From positions 1-60,155 of the forward strand of contig JAEOTC010000182.1 in NCBI GenBank assembly GCA_016840035.1: a stretch of DNA of 60,155 nucleotides, in the 5' to 3' direction. Position 1 is the stretch's first letter; each line of letters begins with the position of its first letter. Origin of the DNA: Candidatus Hodarchaeota archaeon (GTDB lineage: Archaea > Asgardarchaeota > Heimdallarchaeia > Hodarchaeales > Hodarchaeaceae). Below, one piece after another: positions 53,512-60,155 of this stretch. Both the position numbers and the translations under genes were made by a program. The notes below the pieces were generated by a model. That model was not told the DNA's origin. It saw nothing but the letters and a program-made list of their open reading frames with translations, and did not search any database.

Positions 53512-55344
53512 CTATTTCTCCTCCTCCAATAACTTCTCTTCATCTAGATTGAACCTTTTTACAAATATCTTTCGATATTCTTCAGATGTTCTTAAGAGGT
53601 TATCATGCGAACCTTTAGCTATTATTTGTCCCTTTCTCATAACCAGGATTAAATCTGCCCACCTAATTTGACTTAATCGATGAGTAATTAGAAATGTCGT
53701 GCGTCCATATAGAATCCGTCTCATGGCTTTTTGGATTCTATCTTCTGTATCGCTATCAATTGCACTAGTTGAATCATCTAATATAAGAATTCGTGGATCA
53801 GTGAGGAATGCTCGGGCTATAGCTATTCGCTGACGTTGTCCCCCACTTAATTGTACTCCTCGTTCACCGACCTCACTTTCGTATTTTTGTGGTAATTGCT
53901 CAATAAATTCGTCTGCTTGAGCCTCACGAGCTACACGCTGGATTTCTTCCGTTGAACTAGTCCGACCAAAGGAAATATTTTCCGAAATTTTGTCTGAAAA
54001 CAGGAAAGTATCCTGTTCAATATAGGAAATTTGACTTCTCAGAGATTGTAGACTCCAATTCTTAACATCTATATTATCAATCAGAATACGTCCTTCATTC
54101 GGATCATATAATCTCGAAAGAAACTTAGTTATGGTTGTTTTACCTGATCCAGTTGTACCTACAATTGCTACAGTCTGTCCAGGTGCAACAACTAAACTTA
54201 TATTCTCCAAAACCTTTTTATTAGACCCTGGATACGCAAAAGATACATTTTCAAATACAACTTTCCCCTCAATCGTTTTCTCAACCCCTGTTAAATTTTC
54301 ATCTATTTCTGATTCTTTAGTCATGATATCAAGTAAACGATCAGCTCCGGATATGGCCAAGCGTATCAATGCAAAAACCCAAATAGAAATGAAGGTTGGA
54401 AATCGGAGATTTGAGATCAAACCCACATAAGAAATGATAGCTCCTAAGGTCATCCTTCCTTCAATATACAAAAGAATTCCATGACCTAGAGCTACCGTGA
54501 TAGCCAATCCAATCAATAAAAGTGGAATATATTTTGCCATTATTCTTCCTTGTTCAACAAACGCATCTCGATATCCTTTAGCATTTGTGAAGTATCGATT
54601 CAACTCATAATATTCAGTAGTACTTCCTTTAACTACTTCAATTCCTGATAGAGTTTCATTCAAAACCGCATTCATTGCTCCAAATTCAGTACGGAGTTGA
54701 TTCGCAACAGGATCCAGTTTCCTCGTATATCCCCGTAAGGTTACAACAAATAGGATCGTAAAAATGATTGGAGTGGTTAAAAGCTCTATAGGATAAAAGA
54801 GCGCTACAAACATTATCGGGATTATCAATCGCATAACGGCCTCGAATAATAATGATAATCCAGGAGAGACCATAAAATTTAACATTCTAACGTCATTTGT
54901 AGCACGAGCCATAATATCTCCTATTCGCTGGGATTCATGGAAAGATTGACTTTTTCCGAGCAAACTAACGTAAAATTCATGGCGGGTATCTTTTTCGATT
55001 CTTTGGGCAAGGTTTTCTCTCGTCAAACTTGTCAGGAGGCTTAAGAGAGGTGAACTCACTGCAAAAACAAAAAACAACAGTGCGTAGAGTATCAGATTAG
55101 TCCTAATCCCATCAGAAAATTCATCTATTGCTACACCAATTAAAACCATTAAGCCAGATCCAAGTAATGACGAAAGAATCGTTCCAAGAAAGACGAAAAT
55201 TACTATTAACTTATTAGGACCAGCAAGAAGATGGGCAATGATCCACCTTCGAGAACTCGTACGAACACGAGAAAATTTATCCTCTTCTGGAGAGAATTCT
55301 GCTTTTGTTCTATCGGTGGTTGATTTTGAGACTGTCTCTTGCAT
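53512..55344 (-). CDS. ABC exporter half, degenerate Walker B (heterodimer)
   Basis: This 610-residue half-transporter has six membrane helices (about 35-340) and an NBD: Walker A GTTGSGKTT, signature LSGGQRQR, Walker B LILDDSTSAID (Asp instead of the catalytic Glu), and H-loop THRL. With the next gene it forms the two unequal ATP sites known from BmrCD, LmrCD and TM287/288. A degenerate site combines this Walker B with the partner's LSMGQ, and a canonical site combines this LSGGQ with the partner's LDEAT. The ATG start is MQETVSK. The two genes abut as TAG-ATG. Confidence 0.92.
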   Translation of the reverse strand: MQETVSKSTTDRTKAEFSPEEDKFSRVRTSSRRWIIAHLLAGPNKLIVIFVFLGTILSSLLGSGLMVLIGVAIDEFSDGIRTNLILYALLFFVFAVSSPLLSLLTSLTRENLAQRIEKDTRHEFYVSLLGKSQSFHESQRIGDIMARATNDVRMLNFMVSPGLSLLFEAVMRLIIPIMFVALFYPIELLTTPIIFTILFVVTLRGYTRKLDPVANQLRTEFGAMNAVLNETLSGIEVVKGSTTEYYELNRYFTNAKGYRDAFVEQGRIMAKYIPLLLIGLAITVALGHGILLYIEGRMTLGAIISYVGLISNLRFPTFISIWVFALIRLAISGADRLLDIMTKESEIDENLTGVEKTIEGKVVFENVSFAYPGSNKKVLENISLVVAPGQTVAIVGTTGSGKTTITKFLSRLYDPNEGRILIDNIDVKNWSLQSLRSQISYIEQDTFLFSDKISENISFGRTSSTEEIQRVAREAQADEFIEQLPQKYESEVGERGVQLSGGQRQRIAIARAFLTDPRILILDDSTSAIDSDTEDRIQKAMRRILYGRTTFLITHRLSQIRWADLILVMRKGQIIAKGSHDNLLRTSEEYRKIFVKRFNLDEEKLLEEEK

Positions 55345-55534
55345 TTGATATGGTATCCCTGAAAATTGAGTGAGGAAATGCAGTATTATACTTTCTTGAG
55401 AGCTAAAAATGCTTTTTGTATCTCAAAGCAAGTAATCTGATGGTTTGAGAATTCCTAGATATTTCTTTTTCCCGTCCTATCTTAGATCAAAAAAAGTAGA
55501 GGAGGAAAATTCCCCCTCACATAAAATGACCTGT

Positions 55535-56311
55535 CTATTGTGGGGATAAAATCAAGTAAGGAGTATCAATTTCCTTAATAAATTCCTTGGCATCTTCAAT
55601 ATCATTGTAATGCATAGGGATAACGTAATCGAGTTCAGAAGATGTCTTCAAATAATCCACAATACCAACACCGTAATCCATGTTATAAATTGGAACTAAT
55701 GCAATATCTGTGACAATGGATTGCAATTCAGGTATATTTTCAGTATCTCCAGGATGGAAAATACGAAGATCTCCGAAATTAATATTTACACCAACTAGAT
55801 TGAAATCCTTCATATGTGTAGTACTCGTTATTGTATAACTGGGGACAAAATCTAACTCAATTCCTTTGATGATGAAATTTTCGTACGGAAGAACATCATG
55901 CTTCGTAAAAGAGCTGTTAAATTCCTCAAAATATACATTACAGAATTCAGGGTAAAAAAATTCTGTTATTGAAGGGAATGCGATTTTTGTCATATCCTCT
56001 ATGGAGAGATGGTCAGAATGATGATGAGTAACAATGATGATATCAGCAGGTTCAATCTGATTGAGACTTATATTAACAGGATCAATAAAGATTGTAAGAT
56101 CTTCTGTCTTAAATTTAAAACCCACACCTCCACACCACGTGATGTTAACTCCATTTTGGAACAAAAAATCATGTTTTGTTAACTTTTCATTGTTATCTTG
56201 GTTGTTTAAAATGATTAAGACGGTGAAAGAGGTTATGACGATTCCAAACACTAATATTAGGGGAATTACTTGTGAACGAACCATTTTCCATCTCTTGGAA
56301 AGATACATCAT
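55535..56311 (-). CDS. Membrane-anchored metallo-beta-lactamase-fold hydrolase (UlaG-like)
   Basis: This 258-residue protein has an N-terminal membrane helix (residues ~15-35) and an MBL domain with THHHSDHLS, IFHPGDTENIPEL and the C-terminal VIPMHYNDIED. These give the metal ligands of the UlaG/YycJ-like branch. The helix puts the catalytic part either outside the cell or held at the inner face; without a cleavage site it is a signal anchor. The natural substrate is unknown. The start may be at the first or second Met. Confidence 0.85.
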   Translation of the reverse strand: MMYLSKRWKMVRSQVIPLILVFGIVITSFTVLIILNNQDNNEKLTKHDFLFQNGVNITWCGGVGFKFKTEDLTIFIDPVNISLNQIEPADIIIVTHHHSDHLSIEDMTKIAFPSITEFFYPEFCNVYFEEFNSSFTKHDVLPYENFIIKGIELDFVPSYTITSTTHMKDFNLVGVNINFGDLRIFHPGDTENIPELQSIVTDIALVPIYNMDYGVGIVDYLKTSSELDYVIPMHYNDIEDAKEFIKEIDTPYLILSPQ

Positions 56312-56466
56312 GTGTATTAATAAGCTTCAATTGGTGCAAAATGAGGGCTTGTACCTCCAAAAAAATCCTTAAATATCCATTACAGCAGTTGGAGTAATTA
56401 AGGCTCTAATCAAACATTATCTTTTCTTTATTTAGAGTAAACTCGCTATCATGTGGAAGTATAATC

Positions 56467-57108
56467 TTGCAGGAAACGAATGGGACTAGAGTCGTAGTTA
56501 TCGCTTTTGCTATTCTTTGTGGACTAACAGGTATTATTGCGGGAATATTTGAGATTCTTCAGGGTGACAAAAATATAAGTGGACTGGTGATCAGTACAAT
56601 TGGACCGAAATATCAAATGGCAGATGATTTTACTTACTTTGCTATTTCAATTGTTCCCAAATATTATCTTACAGGAATTCTAGCGATCATTGTTAGTAGT
56701 GGTTTTATTATATGGACTGTAAAATCTGTAGATAAGAAGCATGGAGTAAAAATCCTATTCGGCTTAGCTGTGGTACAAATGCTTGTTGGTGGAGGTTGGG
56801 TTATAGATCTTGCCTTAATTACCTGTTTACTTGCTACTCTAATTAATAAGCCTTCTAATCGCTGGGTACAACCTCTTCCATCAAAATTTCAAGCTTGGTT
56901 GGTTAAGTTCTTCCCTTATTCCCTTGTTTTTTATTCCAGCATTTCTGTTCTCATGCTTGCTTTAACAATCTTGGGAGTGAATGATATCGCAATGATACAA
57001 ACATTAGAGTTACTTGCAATATTGATGTTTGTCCCAATTCTTTTGATGATTTTTGGAGGGTTAGTCAAGAATTCTCAGAGACGAGAGTCCTTAATAGATC
57101 TAGTTTAG
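56467..57108 (+). CDS. Five-helix membrane protein, unknown function
   Basis: This 213-residue protein has five likely membrane helices (about 9-32, 55-82, 98-122, 145-168 and 178-200), no known motif and a short basic tail. The start is TTG with GGAAG eight bases upstream. It lies alone between the MBL-fold gene and the TPR-nitrilase gene. Confidence 0.65.
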   Translation: MQETNGTRVVVIAFAILCGLTGIIAGIFEILQGDKNISGLVISTIGPKYQMADDFTYFAISIVPKYYLTGILAIIVSSGFIIWTVKSVDKKHGVKILFGLAVVQMLVGGGWVIDLALITCLLATLINKPSNRWVQPLPSKFQAWLVKFFPYSLVFYSSISVLMLALTILGVNDIAMIQTLELLAILMFVPILLMIFGGLVKNSQRRESLIDLV

Positions 57109-57174
57109 ATTAGAATGTGAGTAATCGACCTTAATTAAGACAGATGATATGTCGAATCCAGCCTACTTTCTTCA

Positions 57175-59946
57175 TTATTCTCTCGTACTTTGAATAAAGG
57201 GTCTTCTCTTAGAATGCTCTTTTTCCCATCTTTTCCGTTCTGAACGCAATCGAAAGAGGTCTACATCTTTATATATGAGTGATTCTTCCATGGAAGGAAT
57301 CTTTCTTTCCTTTCGTTCTCTTTCTGGAGTGAATATAAACGAATTTCCAATTTCTGCGATATTTGCGAAGAAACAATAGGCAAAAATCGATCTTCGGGCA
57401 TCATAATGAACAGCTTGAAAATCCTCGGTAACTGGTGTAAATGCAGGATTAAAAATTAAGTCTACAGGCGGATCCGCATTTTTGAGCTCCACCCGTAGAT
57501 CCATATCTAGAAAATCCCTACAAATTGCAATCGCTATGGTTCCATATTCAGTAATTCCTACTATCATCTCTCTTTGACCCGTTTCTAATTCAATTCCTTC
57601 TTTAAATCTTCTTCCTTGGTAATGGATGATTGCAGGGATATGCTTTTCTTGTTGCCAAAGGATCCCAGTAGGGCCAATAACTAGACTGATATTTTTATTC
57701 GTTTCCTGATTATGATAAGATCCAGGAATAATATACATGTTACAGCTCTTAGCTAAATCAAGTGTCTCTTTCAGTAATTGCTTATAATTCAGATCAATCG
57801 CTAATTCAGGGAATAGAATAATATTTACTCCTTTAGTATGGGCTTCTTTTATTAATTCTTTTACTTTCATACTTACGGAGGGTATTTTTTCTTCCTTGAG
57901 AAGAAATAAACCTTCTCTATGTTCTGTGTAAAATTCATGTAATAGATCACCTGATTTAGATTTACCGATTTGCGCTATAGCTACTCTAAAATTAGGTTTC
58001 TCTCTAGTTGAAACATCTTGTAAGAGATTTACGTACTTTAAACGATATTTACGCTTAGGTATAGTTTCAAATGCTTCAGGAATCCCTTTTGCTCGAATGG
58101 AATATTTTTTTACTTCTTCTTCTGTTATATCATCCCTTTCTTTTCCAATTCCCGTTATTAATTCTTCTAATCGTGTTAACTTAAGTCGTTCGTTTATTGG
58201 AGCTTTTTGTTTGACTAAATATTCCCATTTTTCAATTTGAGTATCCAATAAGGTTTTTTCACTGTAGATCTTGATTGCTAAATATCTTAAACCTTTCTTT
58301 TCTGCTGTAATTAATGCTTGGTCTAGGAGTTTTTGTGCCGTTTGAACATCCATTTCTAGAAGTGCCAGTTTGGATTGTAGAACGTGGATTTCAATGAGTA
58401 GAGAGTGTGAATCCTGCTGTTTGGCAATGTTATGCAATCTTTCTATCAGAATTTTTACCTCTTTTAGAATTTCACCTTCACTCGTCATCTTTAGTTCGAA
58501 TAATAGCAAGTCACAGAGATGAATCATGGCAGTAATTGTAAGTGCATGATTGACAATTTCACTTTCAACTACCTCAAGAAGCAATTCTTCCGCTTTCATT
58601 TTATCTCGTGTTCGTTTATGGGATTTCAAGATCAGAGCATTAGCAACCAAATAGCGATGTTTATCTATTGGATTCTTGGTCCTTTCAGAAATCTCCTTAA
58701 TCTTTTCCACATGTTCTTGGGCAATACTAAAGTCATTACTATCAATGGCTAGTAAAAATAACTCATACAAGACTATAGCTGCTGAAGAGTCGTTTTCTAA
58801 CTCCTCATACATAGATAAGCTCTGTTCGAAATATTTTAGAGCCCAATCAGGATTTCTTTTCTTTCTGTACAGCTCACCTATGTTTGTTAGAGACATTGCT
58901 ATATCCTGCTTGATTCCCAACTCTTTATATAGTGAAAGGCTCTCTTGAAAATATTCCAATGCTAAATCAAGATCTCCTTTCACCTGATAGACATCACCAA
59001 GGTTGTTTAAAGCTAATGCAATTCCTTTTTTGTCAATGATTTCCTCATATATTTTTTGTCCTTGCTGGTAATGCTCCAAGGCGTTTGAAAGTTCTCCCAT
59101 CAGTCGATAGATAGCTCCTATATTAAGAAGAGTCATTGCTATTTCATTTTTATTTCCTAATTCCTGTCTAATTTCATATGTCTTTAGAAAATATTCTAAC
59201 GCCTTTTTCTGGGCACCTATCGAAGAGTATGTGATTCCCATATTGTTGTATATTTTTGCGATAGTGTCTTTATCCCCCAGGGCTTCATAGAGATGTAAAC
59301 TTTGCTGATATTTTTCTAATGCAGAAGTAGCCTCCCCTTTTGATTGATAAATGAGTCCTAAGTTATTAAGTGAATCCGCGATTCCTTTCTTATCATTCTG
59401 CACTCTGGAAATCTCTAAGCTTTCTTCATGATTTAATAATGCCTCATCAAGCTTTCCCATATACCAGTAGATTATTCCCCCATGGCGTAGTAAAGCCTTT
59501 TTTCTCGTAGTGAATGCTTTTTCGTCCTCTTTGTTAATAATAAGATTTTTCCCTTCTTCTACTGATTTTAAACCATTTTTTAAATTCCCTAATCGCCAAG
59601 AAATTTCAGCTTTGAGTATAAGTATGTCGATTACCTTTAGAATGTTGATTAATTTTCTATCCAATGAAAGAAATTCTTCTATAGTTGTAAGTGCATCGTT
59701 GTAATCCCCGAGTTCTGTTTTTATTTTGCACTTAAACAGCAAAAAAGTGGATTTATCCTCTATCGTTAGTTTTTCTTTTGGAGAAATAGTATCTATTATT
59801 TTTAAAGCACTAGAATATTCTCTCTGCTGTATTAACTGTTCAATCTGCTCTAAGTCCTCTTGAACTGTAGATTTCAAATGTATACCATCCAAAACTTTCC
59901 GAACTGAATCATCAAAGGAATTATTTAAGTTCCAATGATAATTCAT
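57175..59946 (-). CDS. TPR-nitrilase (carbon-nitrogen hydrolase) fusion
   Basis: This 923-residue protein starts with a long array of about ten tetratricopeptide repeats (residues ~30-560) of ~40-residue period, such as GDLDLALEYFQESLSLYKELG and NPDWALKYFEQSLSMYEELE. The last ~270 residues are a nitrilase-superfamily domain with the triad Glu714 (FPEL), Lys768 (QQEKH) and Cys809 (AICRDFLDMD). Such enzymes break or make C-N bonds in amides, nitriles and carbamoyl compounds. The TPR array probably senses a partner or activator, as in TPR-effector proteins. The end is basic and disordered. No neighbouring defence genes are present. Confidence 0.85.
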   Translation of the reverse strand: MNYHWNLNNSFDDSVRKVLDGIHLKSTVQEDLEQIEQLIQQREYSSALKIIDTISPKEKLTIEDKSTFLLFKCKIKTELGDYNDALTTIEEFLSLDRKLINILKVIDILILKAEISWRLGNLKNGLKSVEEGKNLIINKEDEKAFTTRKKALLRHGGIIYWYMGKLDEALLNHEESLEISRVQNDKKGIADSLNNLGLIYQSKGEATSALEKYQQSLHLYEALGDKDTIAKIYNNMGITYSSIGAQKKALEYFLKTYEIRQELGNKNEIAMTLLNIGAIYRLMGELSNALEHYQQGQKIYEEIIDKKGIALALNNLGDVYQVKGDLDLALEYFQESLSLYKELGIKQDIAMSLTNIGELYRKKRNPDWALKYFEQSLSMYEELENDSSAAIVLYELFLLAIDSNDFSIAQEHVEKIKEISERTKNPIDKHRYLVANALILKSHKRTRDKMKAEELLLEVVESEIVNHALTITAMIHLCDLLLFELKMTSEGEILKEVKILIERLHNIAKQQDSHSLLIEIHVLQSKLALLEMDVQTAQKLLDQALITAEKKGLRYLAIKIYSEKTLLDTQIEKWEYLVKQKAPINERLKLTRLEELITGIGKERDDITEEEVKKYSIRAKGIPEAFETIPKRKYRLKYVNLLQDVSTREKPNFRVAIAQIGKSKSGDLLHEFYTEHREGLFLLKEEKIPSVSMKVKELIKEAHTKGVNIILFPELAIDLNYKQLLKETLDLAKSCNMYIIPGSYHNQETNKNISLVIGPTGILWQQEKHIPAIIHYQGRRFKEGIELETGQREMIVGITEYGTIAIAICRDFLDMDLRVELKNADPPVDLIFNPAFTPVTEDFQAVHYDARRSIFAYCFFANIAEIGNSFIFTPERERKERKIPSMEESLIYKDVDLFRLRSERKRWEKEHSKRRPFIQSTRE

Positions 59947-59954
59947 TAATTCGA

Positions 59955-60155
59955 TTATATCTTGCCATCTTCAGCCATTACCAGACATTTTCTCATGGTA
60001 TAGTTTAAGAAAATATCACAGGTTTTTTTCCATCCTCTCTCCATCATCCACTCTGAAATTTCTTCCCCTTTTCGGAAGTCAACCTTATTCAATGTTTTAC
60101 AATCTGTACTATCGAATTTTATCAAAAATTCGTTGTAAAGCTCGTTTACGGCTTG
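59955..60155 (-). CDS. C_GCAxxG_C_C-family putative redox protein, C-terminal part only
   Basis: The gene enters from the right edge; 66 residues and a TAA stop at 59955 are visible. The translated end includes NELYNEFLIKFDSTDCKTL and a later TCDIFLNYTMRKCLVMA, which resemble the C-terminal part of C_GCAxxG_C_C proteins (a family with several conserved Cys). The Cys positions and the EFLIKFxSTDC pattern are the evidence. It is upstream of the TPR-nitrilase gene on the same strand, nine bases apart, so co-transcription is possible. Moderate confidence. Confidence 0.6.
   Translation of the reverse strand, partial: QAVNELYNEFLIKFDSTDCKTLNKVDFRKGEEISEWMMERGWKKTCDIFLNYTMRKCLVMAEDGKI

Noticed and set aside
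51631..55344. ABC pair as CydDC for cytochrome bd assembly
   Set aside because: The genes lie 40 kb from cydAB and carry the degenerate-site features of multidrug heterodimers; nothing specific links them to CydDC.
58600..59900. DNA tandem repeat
   Set aside because: The ~120-base periodicity comes from TPR coding sequence, not a separate repeat element.
1..60155. tRNA, rRNA, CRISPR or insertion sequence
   Set aside because: No GC-rich cloverleaf, regularly spaced repeat array, transposase or terminal inverted repeats was recognised by reading; no scanning program was run.

Overview
The window is AT-rich, densely coded DNA that reads as archaeal. The signs are a type II methionine aminopeptidase, an F420-type luciferase-like oxidoreductase, BtpA, DUF599 and CorA family genes, TATA-like boxes about 25 bases upstream of several genes, mixed ATG/GTG/TTG starts with GGTG or GGAGG ribosome sites, and membrane-anchored surface proteins with Thr/Ser-rich linkers. 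A RING-like zinc finger, a cytochrome bd oxidase and a proline dehydrogenase together suggest an Asgard archaeon of the Heimdallarchaeia type with some oxygen use. That placement is inference: no rRNA or clear eukaryotic signature protein is present to fix it.

Layout. 1-9.9 kb, mostly minus strand: partial SAM methyltransferase, F420-type oxidoreductase, amino-acid permease fused to a stress-protein domain, Smr protein, DUF3467-like protein (plus strand), Na+/H+ antiporter, DNA methyltransferase and cydAB. 10-18 kb, plus strand: aldo/keto reductase, a three-gene BtrH/PadR/GyrI operon, zinc-ribbon protein, CorA, a large Eco57I-type DNA methylase and a dolichol/phytol-kinase-like protein. 18.1-25.8 kb, minus strand: response regulator with a 7TM sensor that lacks the kinase ATPase domain, an iscS-iscU-tusA operon, an ABC transporter module with a secreted partner, and three membrane proteins of unknown role. 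26-39 kb, mixed: RING-like protein, acyltransferase-like membrane protein, a giant GH13 enzyme, BtpA, DUF599, proline dehydrogenase, a secreted SUOX-fold protein, an OLD-family nuclease and an alpha/beta hydrolase. 39.3-60.2 kb: glycerophosphodiesterase, a set of peptidases (C69, MetAP2, M28, M24), DUF1028, two MFS exporters, a secreted thioredoxin, a 45-residue Cys-rich protein, a heterodimeric ABC exporter, a metallo-beta-lactamase-fold protein, a TPR-nitrilase fusion and a partial redox protein.

How the genes work together. CydAB ends a quinol-oxidising chain that proline dehydrogenase could feed. The iscS-iscU-tusA operon is an Fe-S/sulfur-transfer unit, but its IscS has lost the PLP lysine and other cofactor contacts, so it probably does not act as an ordinary cysteine desulfurase. 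The peptidases, amino-acid permease and proline dehydrogenase fit a peptide and amino-acid scavenging lifestyle.

The items most worth a second look are the lysine-less IscS, the histidine-kinase-like sensor without its catalytic domain beside a lone response regulator, the RING-like protein, the TPR-nitrilase fusion, the BtrH-PadR-GyrI operon, and the orphan membrane cluster at 21.8-25.8 kb. No tRNA, rRNA, CRISPR array, insertion sequence or prophage was seen.
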